Source: an uncultured Collinsella sp.
GTDB lineage: Bacteria > Actinomycetota > Coriobacteriia > Coriobacteriales > Coriobacteriaceae
Assembly: GCA_937943045.1 (NCBI GenBank)
Contig: CALEBN010000043.1
Location: 62,001-126,000 of the forward strand
DNA length: 64,000 nucleotides
Direction: 5' to 3'
The translations under genes and the position numbers were made by a program. This document shows positions 45,530-53,596 of the stretch, in pieces. The notes under the pieces are model-generated. The model saw only the letters and a program-made list of their open reading frames with translations. It made no database searches and had not been told where the DNA came from. Within the stretch, counting starts at the first letter, position 1; each line of letters opens with the position of its first letter.

Positions 45530-46834
45530 TTAGGCATCCCAGGCGTCGCGGCCGCGCAGCGCACGCAGGCCAATGTCGTGGCGCAGGGTCTTGCCCTCAA
45601 AGTTGATCTTCTCGCAGGCCTCGTAGGCAAGGTCGCGAGCGTTCTCGAACGTATCGCCCAGCGCGGTCACAGCGAGCACACGACCGCCGTTGGTCACGAG
45701 CTCGCCGTCCACCACGGCAGTACCGGCGTGATACACCGTCACGTTCTCCATGGCCTCGGCATCCTCGATACCGGTAATGACCTTGCCCTTCTCGTAGCTG
45801 CCGGGATAGCCCGCGCTCGTCAGGACAACGGCCACGGCCCACTCGTCACGCCAATCGAGCTCAACCTGATCGAGCTCGCAGTTGGCGCAAGCCAACATGA
45901 CCTCGACCAGGTCGTTCTTAAGGCGCGGGAGCACGACCTGCGTCTCGGGGTCGCCAAAGCGGGCGTTGAACTCCAGCACCTTGGGGCCGGCGGGGGTGAG
46001 CATAAAGCCGCCATACAGGCAGCCGCGGTAGTCGATGCCCTCGGCAGCAAGCTCGGCCACGGTCTGCTCCATGACCTTCACCATGGTGGCGTGCTCCTCG
46101 TCGGTCACGATGGGCACCGGGCTGTAGACGCCCATGCCGCCCGTGTTGGGGCCCTTGTCGCCCTCGAGCGCACGCTTGTGATCCTGCGAGGTGGCCATGG
46201 GACGCACGGTCTTGCCGTCGGTAAAGGCCAGCAGCGAGCACTCGGGGCCGGTCAGCATCTCCTCGATGACCACCGTGTTGCCGGCATCGCCAAAGGTGCC
46301 GCCAAAGCACTCACGCACAGCTTCCTCGGCCTGCGAAAGCTCGGTTGCCACAATAACGCCCTTGCCCGCGGCAAGGCCGTCGGCCTTCACGACCAGCGGA
46401 GCACCCTGCTCGCGCACATAGGCAAGAGCCGAAGCCTCGTCGGTAAATGAGCCATAGGCTGCCGTCGGGATACCGGCGCGCTCCATGAGCTGCTTGGAGA
46501 ACAGCTTAGAGCCCTCCATCTGGGCGCCCTCGGCACCCGGGCCAAAGCACGGGATGCCCGCCGCGCGGACGGCGTCTGCAACGCCCGCCACGAGCGGAGC
46601 CTCGGGGCCAATCACCACGAGTCCGCATCCATGGCTCTGGGCAAACGCCGCCACGGCCGCAGGATCGCAATCGTCGAGAACCACGTTCTCGCCGCAGCTC
46701 GCGGTGCCGCCGTTACCCGGCGCGATGTAGAGCTTGCCGGCGCGCGGTGATGCTGCGAGCTTGGCTGCCAGAGCATGCTCGCGGCCGCCGCTGCCCAACA
46801 ACAGGATGTCGATGGTTTGAGTGTCCGCCTTCAA
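45530..46834 (-). CDS. purD: Phosphoribosylamine-glycine ligase (GAR synthetase)
   Basis: Second purine step. The 434-residue ATP-grasp enzyme has LLLGSGGREHALAAKL at the N-terminus, GPEAPLVAGVADA, KADGLAAGKGV (ATP-binding), SQDHKRALEGDKGPNTGGMG, and FNARFGDPETQV. The start is TTG at 46834, supported by GGAGG at five bases; the next ATG is absent from the first 100 codons. The gene precedes the Nudix gene. Confidence 0.96.
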   Translation of the reverse strand: MKADTQTIDILLLGSGGREHALAAKLAASPRAGKLYIAPGNGGTASCGENVVLDDCDPAAVAAFAQSHGCGLVVIGPEAPLVAGVADAVRAAGIPCFGPGAEGAQMEGSKLFSKQLMERAGIPTAAYGSFTDEASALAYVREQGAPLVVKADGLAAGKGVIVATELSQAEEAVRECFGGTFGDAGNTVVIEEMLTGPECSLLAFTDGKTVRPMATSQDHKRALEGDKGPNTGGMGVYSPVPIVTDEEHATMVKVMEQTVAELAAEGIDYRGCLYGGFMLTPAGPKVLEFNARFGDPETQVVLPRLKNDLVEVMLACANCELDQVELDWRDEWAVAVVLTSAGYPGSYEKGKVITGIEDAEAMENVTVYHAGTAVVDGELVTNGGRVLAVTALGDTFENARDLAYEACEKINFEGKTLRHDIGLRALRGRDAWDA

Positions 46835-46888
46835 GGGTGCCTCCTCTATGGATTACCGGCCCGCTCCGCGCGGGCCCATTACAAGCAA

Positions 46889-46930
46889 ATATACCCCTCG
46901 GCCGCCCATCTGGGCTGCAAAGGGGTATAT
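46889..46930. terminator. Inverted repeat after purA
   Basis: atatacccct pairs perfectly with aggggtatat over a 22-base loop with inner pairing. On the minus strand TTTGCTTGT follows; moderate terminator support. Confidence 0.6.
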
Positions 46931-46952
46931 CGCAATAACCAAATAACGCCGA

Positions 46953-48239
46953 TTACTTCCAGAATCGGTTGATGATCTGCTCGCGACCGGCGCCGACGCC
47001 GATGAACGTCACGCGGGTGTGTGCCAGATCCTCGATAAATGCCACGTAGTCCTGAGCCTCCTGCGGCAGCTCATCAAAGCTGCGGCAGCCGGTGATGTCG
47101 CACTTCCAGCCAGGGAGCTCCTCGTAGATGGGCTTGGCATGCTCAAAACGCACCTGGTGCTCGGGCACGCTCGTGTAGCGCTCGCCGTCGACGTCATAGG
47201 CAACGCACACCTTAATGGTGTCGAAGGCCGAAAGCACGTCGAGCTTGGTCACGGCGATGTCGGTGAGGCCGTTGACGCGCGAGGCATAGTTGGCGATAGG
47301 GCCGTCAAACCAGCCGCAGCGACGACGGCGACCGGTGGTCACGCCGTACTCGTAGCCCTCCTCGGTCAGCGTGTGGCCGGCCTCGGACTCATAGGAAAGC
47401 TCGGTGGGCATGGGGCCCGAACCGACGCGGGTAATATAGGCCTTCATGACGCCCAGCACGCGGTCGACGTTCTTCATGCCGACGCCGGAACCGGTAATGG
47501 CGCCGCCGGCGGTGCAGTTAGAAGACGTCACGTACGGATAGGTGCCGTGATCGATGTCGAGCAGCGTCGCCTGGGCGCCCTCAAACAGCAAATCCTTGCC
47601 CTCATCGATCATGTTGTTGAGCAGCAGGCTCGTCTCGGTGATGTAGGGGCGCAGGCGCTCGGCCATGGGCAGGTACTCATCGCAAATCTGATCCACGGTG
47701 TAGGTGGGCAGGTTGTAGATGAGCTCTAGCTCGGGGTTCACGCGGGCAAGAGCGGTCTCCAGCTTATCGCGGAACAGCGCCTCATCCAGCATGTCCTGCA
47801 TACGCAGGCCAATACGGGCCATCTTGTCCTGGTAGCACGGACCGATGCCGCGCTTAGTGGTACCGATGTTCTTCTTGCCGAGCTTCTGCTCAAAGGCGCC
47901 ATCCAGATCGATGTGGTACGGCATGATGACATGTGCGTTGCCGCTGATCTTGAGATTCTTGGTGGTGATGCCGTCGGCCTCGAACATGTCGATCTCCTCA
48001 AGGACGACCTTGGGGTTGACGACGCAGCCGTTACCGATCACCGACACGTGGTCGGAATACATGATGCCGGAGGGCACCTGGTGCAGGCCGTACTTCTTGC
48101 CGTTGACGACGATGGTGTGGCCGGCGTTGTTGCCGCCCGAATAGCGCACGACGGCATCAAAGTCGCCGGCGACCAGGTCGCAGATCTTACCCTTGCCCTC
48201 ATCGCCCCACTGGGCACCGACCAAAACGGTTGACGGCAT
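46953..48239 (-). CDS. purA: Adenylosuccinate synthetase
   Basis: Converts IMP to adenylosuccinate with GTP. The 428-residue protein has VLVGAQWGDEGKGKICDL at the N-terminus, GGNNAGHTIV, GTTKRGIGPCYQDKMAR, the QATLLDIDHGTYPYVTSSN motif and the TTGRRRRCGWFD segment. GGAGTAAAC precedes the ATG. A TATACT -10-like site lies upstream near 48304-48309 in the dnaB gap. The length and motifs are standard. Confidence 0.98.
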   Translation of the reverse strand: MPSTVLVGAQWGDEGKGKICDLVAGDFDAVVRYSGGNNAGHTIVVNGKKYGLHQVPSGIMYSDHVSVIGNGCVVNPKVVLEEIDMFEADGITTKNLKISGNAHVIMPYHIDLDGAFEQKLGKKNIGTTKRGIGPCYQDKMARIGLRMQDMLDEALFRDKLETALARVNPELELIYNLPTYTVDQICDEYLPMAERLRPYITETSLLLNNMIDEGKDLLFEGAQATLLDIDHGTYPYVTSSNCTAGGAITGSGVGMKNVDRVLGVMKAYITRVGSGPMPTELSYESEAGHTLTEEGYEYGVTTGRRRRCGWFDGPIANYASRVNGLTDIAVTKLDVLSAFDTIKVCVAYDVDGERYTSVPEHQVRFEHAKPIYEELPGWKCDITGCRSFDELPQEAQDYVAFIEDLAHTRVTFIGVGAGREQIINRFWK

Positions 48240-48330
48240 GTTTACTCCTCACATTCATGGACTGTCCGCACACCGCAAGTGCGCAGAAGCACAAAACATT
48301 CCCAGTATACCCGTGCAACGGGCGCCTGTC

Positions 48331-49722
48331 CTACTCCTCGGTATGCGCCCCATCAAGCTCATAGAACTTGGTGGATGCCGGCAGGAACATCAGGTCGACG
48401 TCGCCAATCGGGCCCGAACGGTTCTTGGCCACGACGATACGCGTAACGCCCTCGTCGGGTCGGTCGTCGCGCGAGGCCTCGGCCTCGTCGGCGGATCGGT
48501 CCAAGAACATGACGATATCGGCATCCTGCTCGATGGAGCCCGATTCACGCAGGTCGGACAGCTGCGGGCGCTTGCCGGTACGGGACTCGACCTGACGCGA
48601 CAGCTGCGACAGCGCGATCAGCGGAATCTTGAGCTCCTTGGCCATAATCTTCAGACCACGCGACATCTCGGAGACCTCGACGGTGCGGCTCTCGGAACGA
48701 CGTCCCGGCGGGGGACTCACCAGCTGCAAATAGTCCAGGATGATGATGGCCTTCTCCTTGTTATGGAGCATGCGGCGGCTCTTGGCGCGAATCTCGGTCA
48801 CCGTGGTGCCGGGCGTATCGTCAATCAGAATATCGAGCTTGGACAGCGTCTGCGTGGCCTCATTGATGTTGGCCCACTGCTCGGGACTAATGCGGCCCGT
48901 ACGGAAGTCGCTGATCGAGATCATGGCATAGGCGCAAATCAGACGCTGGGCAATTTCCTTGCCCGACATCTCCAGCGAGAAGAAGCCGACGGTATAGCCC
49001 GCTGCGGCGGCATTAAGCGCCAAGTTCAGGGCGAACGAAGTCTTACCCACGGCGGGGCGGGCACCGATAATGATGAGCTGGCCCTCGCGGAATCCCATGA
49101 GCATACGGTCGAGCGACGGAAAGCCCGTGGGCACGCCTGCAGCCTGACCGCCGGCCTTGCACACTTCCTCGGCCTCGTTATAGGCCTCGACCATAAACTC
49201 GGTCAGCGTCTTGTAGCTCGACTTAACCTCACGCGCCGTGACCTTGAGCAGCTTGCTCTCGGCCAGCTCCACGACCTCTTTGGTGTCGGTGGGGGCGTTG
49301 TAGGCCAGCGCGTTGATCTCGTTGGTGGCGCCAATCAGCTCACGCAGCATCGAGTCGCGGCGAACGATGGCGGCATGGTGCTGCCAGTTGACGAGCGACA
49401 GAGTCTGTCCCATCAGCTCCAAAATGTACGCCTCGCCGCCCACGGCATCGAGCTTGTTGATGCTTCGCAGGTAATCGATCAGCGAGATAGAGTCAATGGG
49501 GATGCGACTGTTGTACATATCGACCATCGCGGTATAGATGGTCTTATGAATGGGCCGGTAGAAGTCATCGGGCTGCAGCTCGACTTGGGCCTCTTCGACC
49601 ACCTCGGGCGAGAGCAGCATAGCGGCCAGCACGTTGGCCTCTGCATCTTGGTTTTGGGGGAGACCCAGCTTGGAGCCACGGTCCTCGACCGTCAGCCCCG
49701 TCTCCCTATCGTCATATGCCAT
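48331..49722 (-). CDS. dnaB: Replicative DNA helicase
   Basis: Hexameric fork helicase. The N-terminal domain has LPQNQDAEANVLAAMLLSPE. The RecA-like domain has Walker A GARPAVGKTSFALNLA, IILDYLQLV, and a C-terminal VAKNRSGPIGDVDLMF. The start at 49722 is taken because GAGGA is five bases before it; upstream in-frame ATGs overlap that site. No intein is visible. It follows the rpsF-ssb-rpsR-rplI operon after a terminator. Confidence 0.97.
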   Translation of the reverse strand: MAYDDRETGLTVEDRGSKLGLPQNQDAEANVLAAMLLSPEVVEEAQVELQPDDFYRPIHKTIYTAMVDMYNSRIPIDSISLIDYLRSINKLDAVGGEAYILELMGQTLSLVNWQHHAAIVRRDSMLRELIGATNEINALAYNAPTDTKEVVELAESKLLKVTAREVKSSYKTLTEFMVEAYNEAEEVCKAGGQAAGVPTGFPSLDRMLMGFREGQLIIIGARPAVGKTSFALNLALNAAAAGYTVGFFSLEMSGKEIAQRLICAYAMISISDFRTGRISPEQWANINEATQTLSKLDILIDDTPGTTVTEIRAKSRRMLHNKEKAIIILDYLQLVSPPPGRRSESRTVEVSEMSRGLKIMAKELKIPLIALSQLSRQVESRTGKRPQLSDLRESGSIEQDADIVMFLDRSADEAEASRDDRPDEGVTRIVVAKNRSGPIGDVDLMFLPASTKFYELDGAHTEE

Positions 49723-49883
49723 GGGCATCCTCATTCATATCGCTTGCGAGCATCCATAGTATCAGCCGCGGCTATAAATCGAGCCGCGGCTTGGCAATCA
49801 TCACCGAACCAAACGGATGAACGGTCCCATACACGGGACCGCATCTCAATGACTGCCACGACACTCACCCAGCGCAAAAAATA

Positions 49884-49914
49884 AAAGGGCGCCCTGGTCT
49901 CCCAGAGCGCCCTT
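49884..49914 (-). terminator. Terminator after rplI
   Basis: aaagggcgccctgg and its near-complement ccagagcgcccttt form a stem with a four-base loop. On the minus strand the stem is followed by TTTTATTTTTTG. Confidence 0.88.
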
Positions 49915-49946
49915 CTTAGAACAAGATTGTTGCGTTGCAGCAAATG

Positions 49947-50486
49947 CTACTCGGCAGCAGCCTCGGTCTCGACCTCGGCGGTCTCGGCCTCGGCGACCTC
50001 AGCGGTCTCCTCAACCTCAGCCTCGGCAGCGAGCTCCTCGGCGGTAACGCCGACGAGAACGACAACCTCGGCCTTGATCTCGCGGTACAGCGAGATAGCG
50101 ACGGTGTGGGCACCGGCAACCTTGATGGGCTTACCGAGCTCGACGCGCTTGCGATCGATGTCCATACCGAGCTGATCCTTGATGGCGTCAGCGATCATAG
50201 CGGCGGTAACGGAGCCAAAGAGGATGCCCTCGTCGCCAACCTTGACGTCAACGGTGACCTGCTTGCCCTCGAAGGCAGCCTTGGTCTCGTTGGCGGTAGC
50301 CAGACGGACGGCCTCGCGCTTGGCGATGTTGTTGCGACGCTCGTCAAGCTGCTTGAGGTTGCCCTTGGTGGCGGCAACAGCGAGCTTCTTGGGGAACAGG
50401 AAGTTCTCAGCGTAACCCTGAGCGACCTCTACGACGTCACCCTCGCCGCCCTTGCCCTTGATCTCATCGAGAAGAATAACCTTCAT
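49947..50486 (-). CDS. rplI: 50S ribosomal protein L9 with acidic tail
   Basis: Binds 23S rRNA and shapes the L1 stalk. The L9 fold begins MKVILLDEIKGKGGEGDVVEVAQGYAENFLFPKKLA, with the central helix and IKVAGAHTVAISLYREI close. The usual end is near residue 150; here about 30 extra residues follow (AEVEETAEVAEAETAEVE), made of repeated Glu/Ala/Val units. Last gene of the rpsF-ssb-rpsR-rplI operon. A GAAGGGAG site precedes the ATG. Confidence 0.97.
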   Translation of the reverse strand: MKVILLDEIKGKGGEGDVVEVAQGYAENFLFPKKLAVAATKGNLKQLDERRNNIAKREAVRLATANETKAAFEGKQVTVDVKVGDEGILFGSVTAAMIADAIKDQLGMDIDRKRVELGKPIKVAGAHTVAISLYREIKAEVVVLVGVTAEELAAEAEVEETAEVAEAETAEVETEAAAE

Positions 50487-50501
50487 GATGCGTCTCCCTT
50501 C

Positions 50502-50768
50502 TTAGCCGCGGTCGCGGTTGCCACGAGAGGAAACCACGGGGACGGTGTACGGCAGGAGAGCCATCTCGCGGGCGCGCTTGATGGCGTTGGCGATGTCATG
50601 CTGATGCTGCGTGCAAGCGCCAGTGACGCGACGGGGCTTGATCTTGCCACGGTCGGTCATGTACTTACGGAGAAGCTGAGTGTCCTTATAGTCGATGAAC
50701 TCAGTGTTCTCCTTGCAGAACTGGCAGTACTTACGACGCGGCTGACGTGCAGAATAATCATTAGCCAT
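50502..50768 (-). CDS. rpsR: 30S ribosomal protein S18
   Basis: An 88-residue small-subunit protein that pairs with S6. RRKYCQFCKENTEFIDYKD and RGKIKPRRVTGACTQHQHD are diagnostic. The two Cys in YCQFC look like a zinc-type C+ form, although a full four-Cys set is not seen. Start 50768 has AAAGG at nine bases; a longer frame to 50819 is not used. Confidence 0.97.
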   Translation of the reverse strand: MANDYSARQPRRKYCQFCKENTEFIDYKDTQLLRKYMTDRGKIKPRRVTGACTQHQHDIANAIKRAREMALLPYTVPVVSSRGNRDRG

Positions 50769-50841
50769 GTCAAAATACCTTTCATTTGGCAACTTCGGCG
50801 AGCCGAAGCCGCCTCTCACTCAAAAAATAGGTGAACAACCC

Positions 50842-51294
50842 TTAGAACGGGATGTCCTCATCGTAGACGTCGACCGCGGGCGGCGTAGCCACCGGTGCGG
50901 CAGGACGTGCTGCGGGCGCGGGAGCTGCGGGGGCGTAACCGCCCTGATCGTAGCCACCCTGGCCACCACGGGAGCTCATAAACTCGATCTCATCGACGAT
51001 GACCTCAAGCTTGCTCCTGCGCTGACCGTCGCGCTCCCAAGAGCTGTAGCGCAGCTTGCCCTCGATCGCGACCTTGTTTCCCTTTGCCAGGAAACGGCTC
51101 ACGGCCTCGGCGCGGGTGCCGAACATAGTGCAGTCAACAAAGTTGGGATAGTCCTCCCACTCGCCAGTCTGCGCGTTGCGGCGACGATCGTTCACGGCGA
51201 CGCCAAAGGACAGAACCTGGGTTCCGCCGGCGGTGGCGCGCAGCTCGGGATCGCGGGTGAGGTTACCGGTGATGTTCACTCGATTGATGCTCAT
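50842..51294 (-). CDS. ssb: Single-stranded DNA-binding protein
   Basis: A 150-residue SSB. The OB fold begins SINRVNITGNLTRDPELRAT with VDCTMFGTRAEA and GNKVAIEGKLRYSSW. A Gly/Ala/Pro-rich linker (YDQGGYAPAAPAPAARPAAP) ends in the acidic tip YDEDIPF that recruits partner proteins. It sits between rpsF and rpsR, the usual place. Confidence 0.97.
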   Translation of the reverse strand: MSINRVNITGNLTRDPELRATAGGTQVLSFGVAVNDRRRNAQTGEWEDYPNFVDCTMFGTRAEAVSRFLAKGNKVAIEGKLRYSSWERDGQRRSKLEVIVDEIEFMSSRGGQGGYDQGGYAPAAPAPAARPAAPVATPPAVDVYDEDIPF

Positions 51295-51342
51295 AACTCA
51301 CTACTTCCTCTTGGGGCACTAGCCCAGTCCAAAACGACAGTC

Positions 51343-51636
51343 TTACTCCTGGTCGTCGCGACGGACGATCATGTGGCGGACCACAGCGTCGGTGATGCGC
51401 AGGACGCGATCAAGCTCGGCGATCTGGGTAGGATCTGCGTGGAAGTTGATGAGGGTGTAGTCACCATCGGTGAGGTCGTTGATCTCGTAGGCGAGCTTGC
51501 GCTTGCCCCACTCGTCAACGGAGTCGACCTTGCCAGCGCCCTCAGCGATCGTGGTATCGATACGCTTCATAACAGCGAGACGAGTCTCGGGGTCGAGCGA
51601 CGGGTCAACAAAGAACAGCAGTTCATAAGCCTTCAT
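51343..51636 (-). CDS. rpsF: 30S ribosomal protein S6
   Basis: A 97-residue protein, first in the operon. MKAYELLFFVDPSLDPETRL and KLAYEINDLTDGDYTLINFH are typical S6 segments. Start 51636 has AGGAGG at seven bases. A promoter and a leader hairpin lie upstream. Confidence 0.97.
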   Translation of the reverse strand: MKAYELLFFVDPSLDPETRLAVMKRIDTTIAEGAGKVDSVDEWGKRKLAYEINDLTDGDYTLINFHADPTQIAELDRVLRITDAVVRHMIVRRDDQE

Positions 51637-51663
51637 ATTGTCACCTCCTCTGGGCAAATGTGG

Positions 51664-51736
51664 CTTCAGGTCGTGAAGGTGCGCCTGAAGCAGGAAAAGA
51701 CTTGGTAATAATATCTTTCAACCTCCCAGGCTGCAA
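51664..51736 (-). promoter_or_regulatory. rpsF promoter and leader hairpin
   Basis: On the minus strand TTGCAG (51731-51736) and TATTAT (51708-51713) are 17 bases apart. The expected start is near 51701. A leader hairpin follows (cttcagg 51664-51670 with cctgaag 51684-51690). Ribosomal protein S6:S18 leaders often bind the S6:S18 complex, but the conserved CCG bulge was not verified here. Confidence 0.55.
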
Positions 51737-52098
51737 GAATATGCAGCTACAACCTCATGACCTCCACATATACCCATGCTTACACGGCTCTTCATGCGTA
51801 TTCCAACCAAATGCTGACCAAGAGCTTGACGGATTCGATAGCAAGATACGCTGCGGCGAGGACAACCTGAGTCAAACCGCAGGTCGCCGATTGCAGGGTT
51901 GTGGTCACGAAATGCATACCACCGGTTCGATCGATTGCCTCAAAATTTTTAAATTCGCTGCCACGTCATTCATGAATACCTATTTTGAACAGATCATCGA
52001 GCGGGATCTGGCTGGTCAGGATGCTTTTTTAGTACTCATCTGGCACATGCCGGATACGGGTGCGGAGCGAGCGCTTTAAAAAATGCCAAGTTTTCTGT
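51737..52098. other. Gene-free stretch
   Basis: About 360 bases between the rpsF promoter and the tRNA-Ser promoter. An open frame exists on the plus strand but has no ribosome site, codon bias or recognisable protein. Nothing else was found. Confidence 0.5.
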
Positions 52099-52126
52099 TT
52101 GCACTTTTCGATTCCTCGTGTATACT
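52099..52126 (+). promoter_or_regulatory. Promoter of the tRNA-Ser pair
   Basis: TTGCAC (52099-52104) and TATACT (52121-52126) with a 16-base spacer, 16 bases before the first tRNA gene. Confidence 0.7.
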
Positions 52127-52142
52127 GACTTTCGCATTTAAC

Positions 52143-52233
52143 GGAGAGTTGTCCGAGTGGCCGAAGGAGCACGATTGGAAATCGTGTAGGCGTCAAAAGC
52201 GTCTCCAGGGTTCAAATCCCTGACTCTCCGCCA
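52143..52233 (+). tRNA. tRNA-Ser (GGA)
   Basis: The acceptor arm ggagagt pairs with actctcc. The anticodon loop in cacgattggaaatcgtg carries GGA. A long variable arm (gcgtcaaaagcgtc region) marks a class II tRNA. The T arm is ccagggttcaaatccctg, and CCA is encoded at 52231-52233. Confidence 0.95.
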
Positions 52234-52281
52234 GTTAATTCCAAAGCAGGCCTTAGTGCCTGCTTTGTTTTTACCCCACGC

Positions 52282-52372
52282 GGAGGGGTGGCAGAGTGGT
52301 TGAATGCGGCGGTCTCGAAAACCGTTTGGCCTGTATAAGGTCACGAGGGTTCGAATCCCTCCTCCTCCGCCA
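52282..52372 (+). tRNA. tRNA-Ser (CGA)
   Basis: Acceptor ggagggg pairs with ctcctcc (one G-U). The loop in cggtctcgaaaaccg carries CGA. The long variable arm and the T arm cgagggttcgaatccctcc confirm serine. CCA is encoded at 52370-52372. It is co-transcribed with the tRNA 50 bases upstream. Confidence 0.95.
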
Positions 52373-52383
52373 TTTTGGTTGTG

Positions 52384-52411
52384 AAAGCTCCCAGGAATGG
52401 GAGCTTTTTTG
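52384..52411 (+). terminator. Terminator after the tRNA-Ser pair
   Basis: aaagctccc pairs with gggagcttt over a six-base loop, followed by TTT and more Ts. Confidence 0.9.
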
Positions 52412-52436
52412 TTTTGAGTCCCTAACAAGCAAATAC

Positions 52437-52464
52437 GGCGAAGAAGGAGGGGTTCGAACCCGCC
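52437..52464 (-). pseudogene. tRNA 3'-end remnant
   Basis: On the minus strand gcgggttcgaacccctccttc and eight more bases look like the T arm and acceptor 3' half of a tRNA-Ser, closely matching the end of the gene at 52282. No 5' half was found. It could be an attachment-site scar. Confidence 0.5.
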
Positions 52465-52482
52465 AGGGCGCAAAGCGTAAAG

Positions 52483-52535
52483 AAAACGCACCAGTGGCGC
52501 GTTTTTAGTGCAGCGCGGTCGGCGTAAGCCGACCG
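52483..52535. repeat. Two adjacent hairpins
   Basis: Hairpin A: aaaacgc (52483-52489) with gcgtttt (52499-52505), followed by T. Hairpin B: cggtcggc (52516-52523) with gccgaccg (52528-52535) over GTAA, perfect. They may be the terminator remains of whatever left the tRNA fragment. Confidence 0.6.
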
Positions 52536-52635
52536 GATAAATTTTGAGCTCCGATCAAAATATAGACATCCCTCCTATTCAGCCACGCCCTCATCGCGTT
52601 CAGCATCAACCCAGATCCCCAAACATGTACACCAC

Positions 52636-52670
52636 CCTCCAAAAACGATATTTTTCGATATCTTTGGAGG
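52636..52670. repeat. Hairpin upstream of the TRIC gene
   Basis: cctccaaa (52636-52643) pairs with tttggagg (52663-52670), with an inner cgatat/atatcg pairing. It may be a terminator or a leader element. The remaining bases 52671-52800 hold only the ribosome site of the next gene. Confidence 0.55.
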
Positions 52671-52800
52671 CTGATGCACATACTTGAAACCTATGACCGT
52701 ACCCAGTCCCGACCGTTTGCCGAGCAATAGGGTCGCAATAGGCGCCGAACATGTACTATGTACGGGCATTGTCCAAACCCGCAACTCAAAGGACCCCATC

Positions 52801-53490
52801 TTGCCCGTCGTCGCCGCCATAACCGTTACCTCACATGCCTCGGATGCCATGGTCGCTATCCCATTTTGGCTCGAGATGTTCGCCGTTGTCGCTGCATCGA
52901 TCTCGGGTGTGCTGGTTGCGCGCGAACACAAGCTCGACCTGGTGGGCGCGGTCGCACTCGCGGTAGTCTGCGGTCTGGGCGGCGGTCTTTTGCGCGACAT
53001 GACACTCCAGGTCGGCAACGTCTACATCCTCAACCAGCCAATGGCGCTGCCGCTCTCCATCGCCACGGCGGCCATCATTTACATCTTCCCGGCAATCGTC
53101 GATAAGCCCGACAAACTCATCCCCCTGCTCGACATCATCTCGGTCGGCATCTATGCGGCAACCGGCGCAGACAAGGCACTGGTCTACGGATTTGCACCCG
53201 TCGTTTGCATCATGATGGGCTTTTTCACCGCGGTGGGCGGCGGCATGCTGCGCGACGGCTTTATGGGCGTGGTTCCGGGCATTTTCCAACGCACCAACTT
53301 TTATGCCATCGCGGCCATCGCCGGATCGGCAAGCTATGTAAGCCTCGTCATGAGTGGCTTGGTCAGCAATGTCGCCGCGCTGGTCGTATGCGTTATCGTG
53401 ACCATGGGTCTGCGCTGGCTCTCGCTGCGCTTTGACATCAAAAGCCCCACCGAAGAAGACATCGCGCACTTTTTACATCGCAAAAAGTAG
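52801..53490 (+). CDS. TRIC cation channel family protein
   Basis: A 229-residue membrane protein of the TRIC/UPF0126 family, whose members are trimeric cation channels. About seven membrane segments form two repeats: FAVVAASISGVLVAREHKLD with GGGLLRDMTL, and SVGIYAATGADKAL with GGGMLRDGFMG. The start is TTG at 52801, with AAAGGA seven bases upstream. A charged tail SPTEEDIAHFLHRKK ends it. A single gene. Confidence 0.88.
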   Translation: MPVVAAITVTSHASDAMVAIPFWLEMFAVVAASISGVLVAREHKLDLVGAVALAVVCGLGGGLLRDMTLQVGNVYILNQPMALPLSIATAAIIYIFPAIVDKPDKLIPLLDIISVGIYAATGADKALVYGFAPVVCIMMGFFTAVGGGMLRDGFMGVVPGIFQRTNFYAIAAIAGSASYVSLVMSGLVSNVAALVVCVIVTMGLRWLSLRFDIKSPTEEDIAHFLHRKK

Positions 53491-53596
53491 ATAGCACGGC
53501 ACGACCTTTCGAAATGCAACCGAGAGGTTCTTTTAGAGCGCTCGCACGTTGGGTACCCTGTTAGATATATGCCGAGTATCTAACGAAGGATTCACT

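Noticed and set aside
51660..52079. 139-codon open frame opposite the rpsF leader
   Set aside because: GTG start with no ribosome site, Cys/His-rich odd composition, overlaps the rpsF promoter, no recognisable protein.
52138..52491. Open frame antisense to both tRNA-Ser genes
   Set aside because: Its sequence is the translated complement of tRNA genes, a common false gene.
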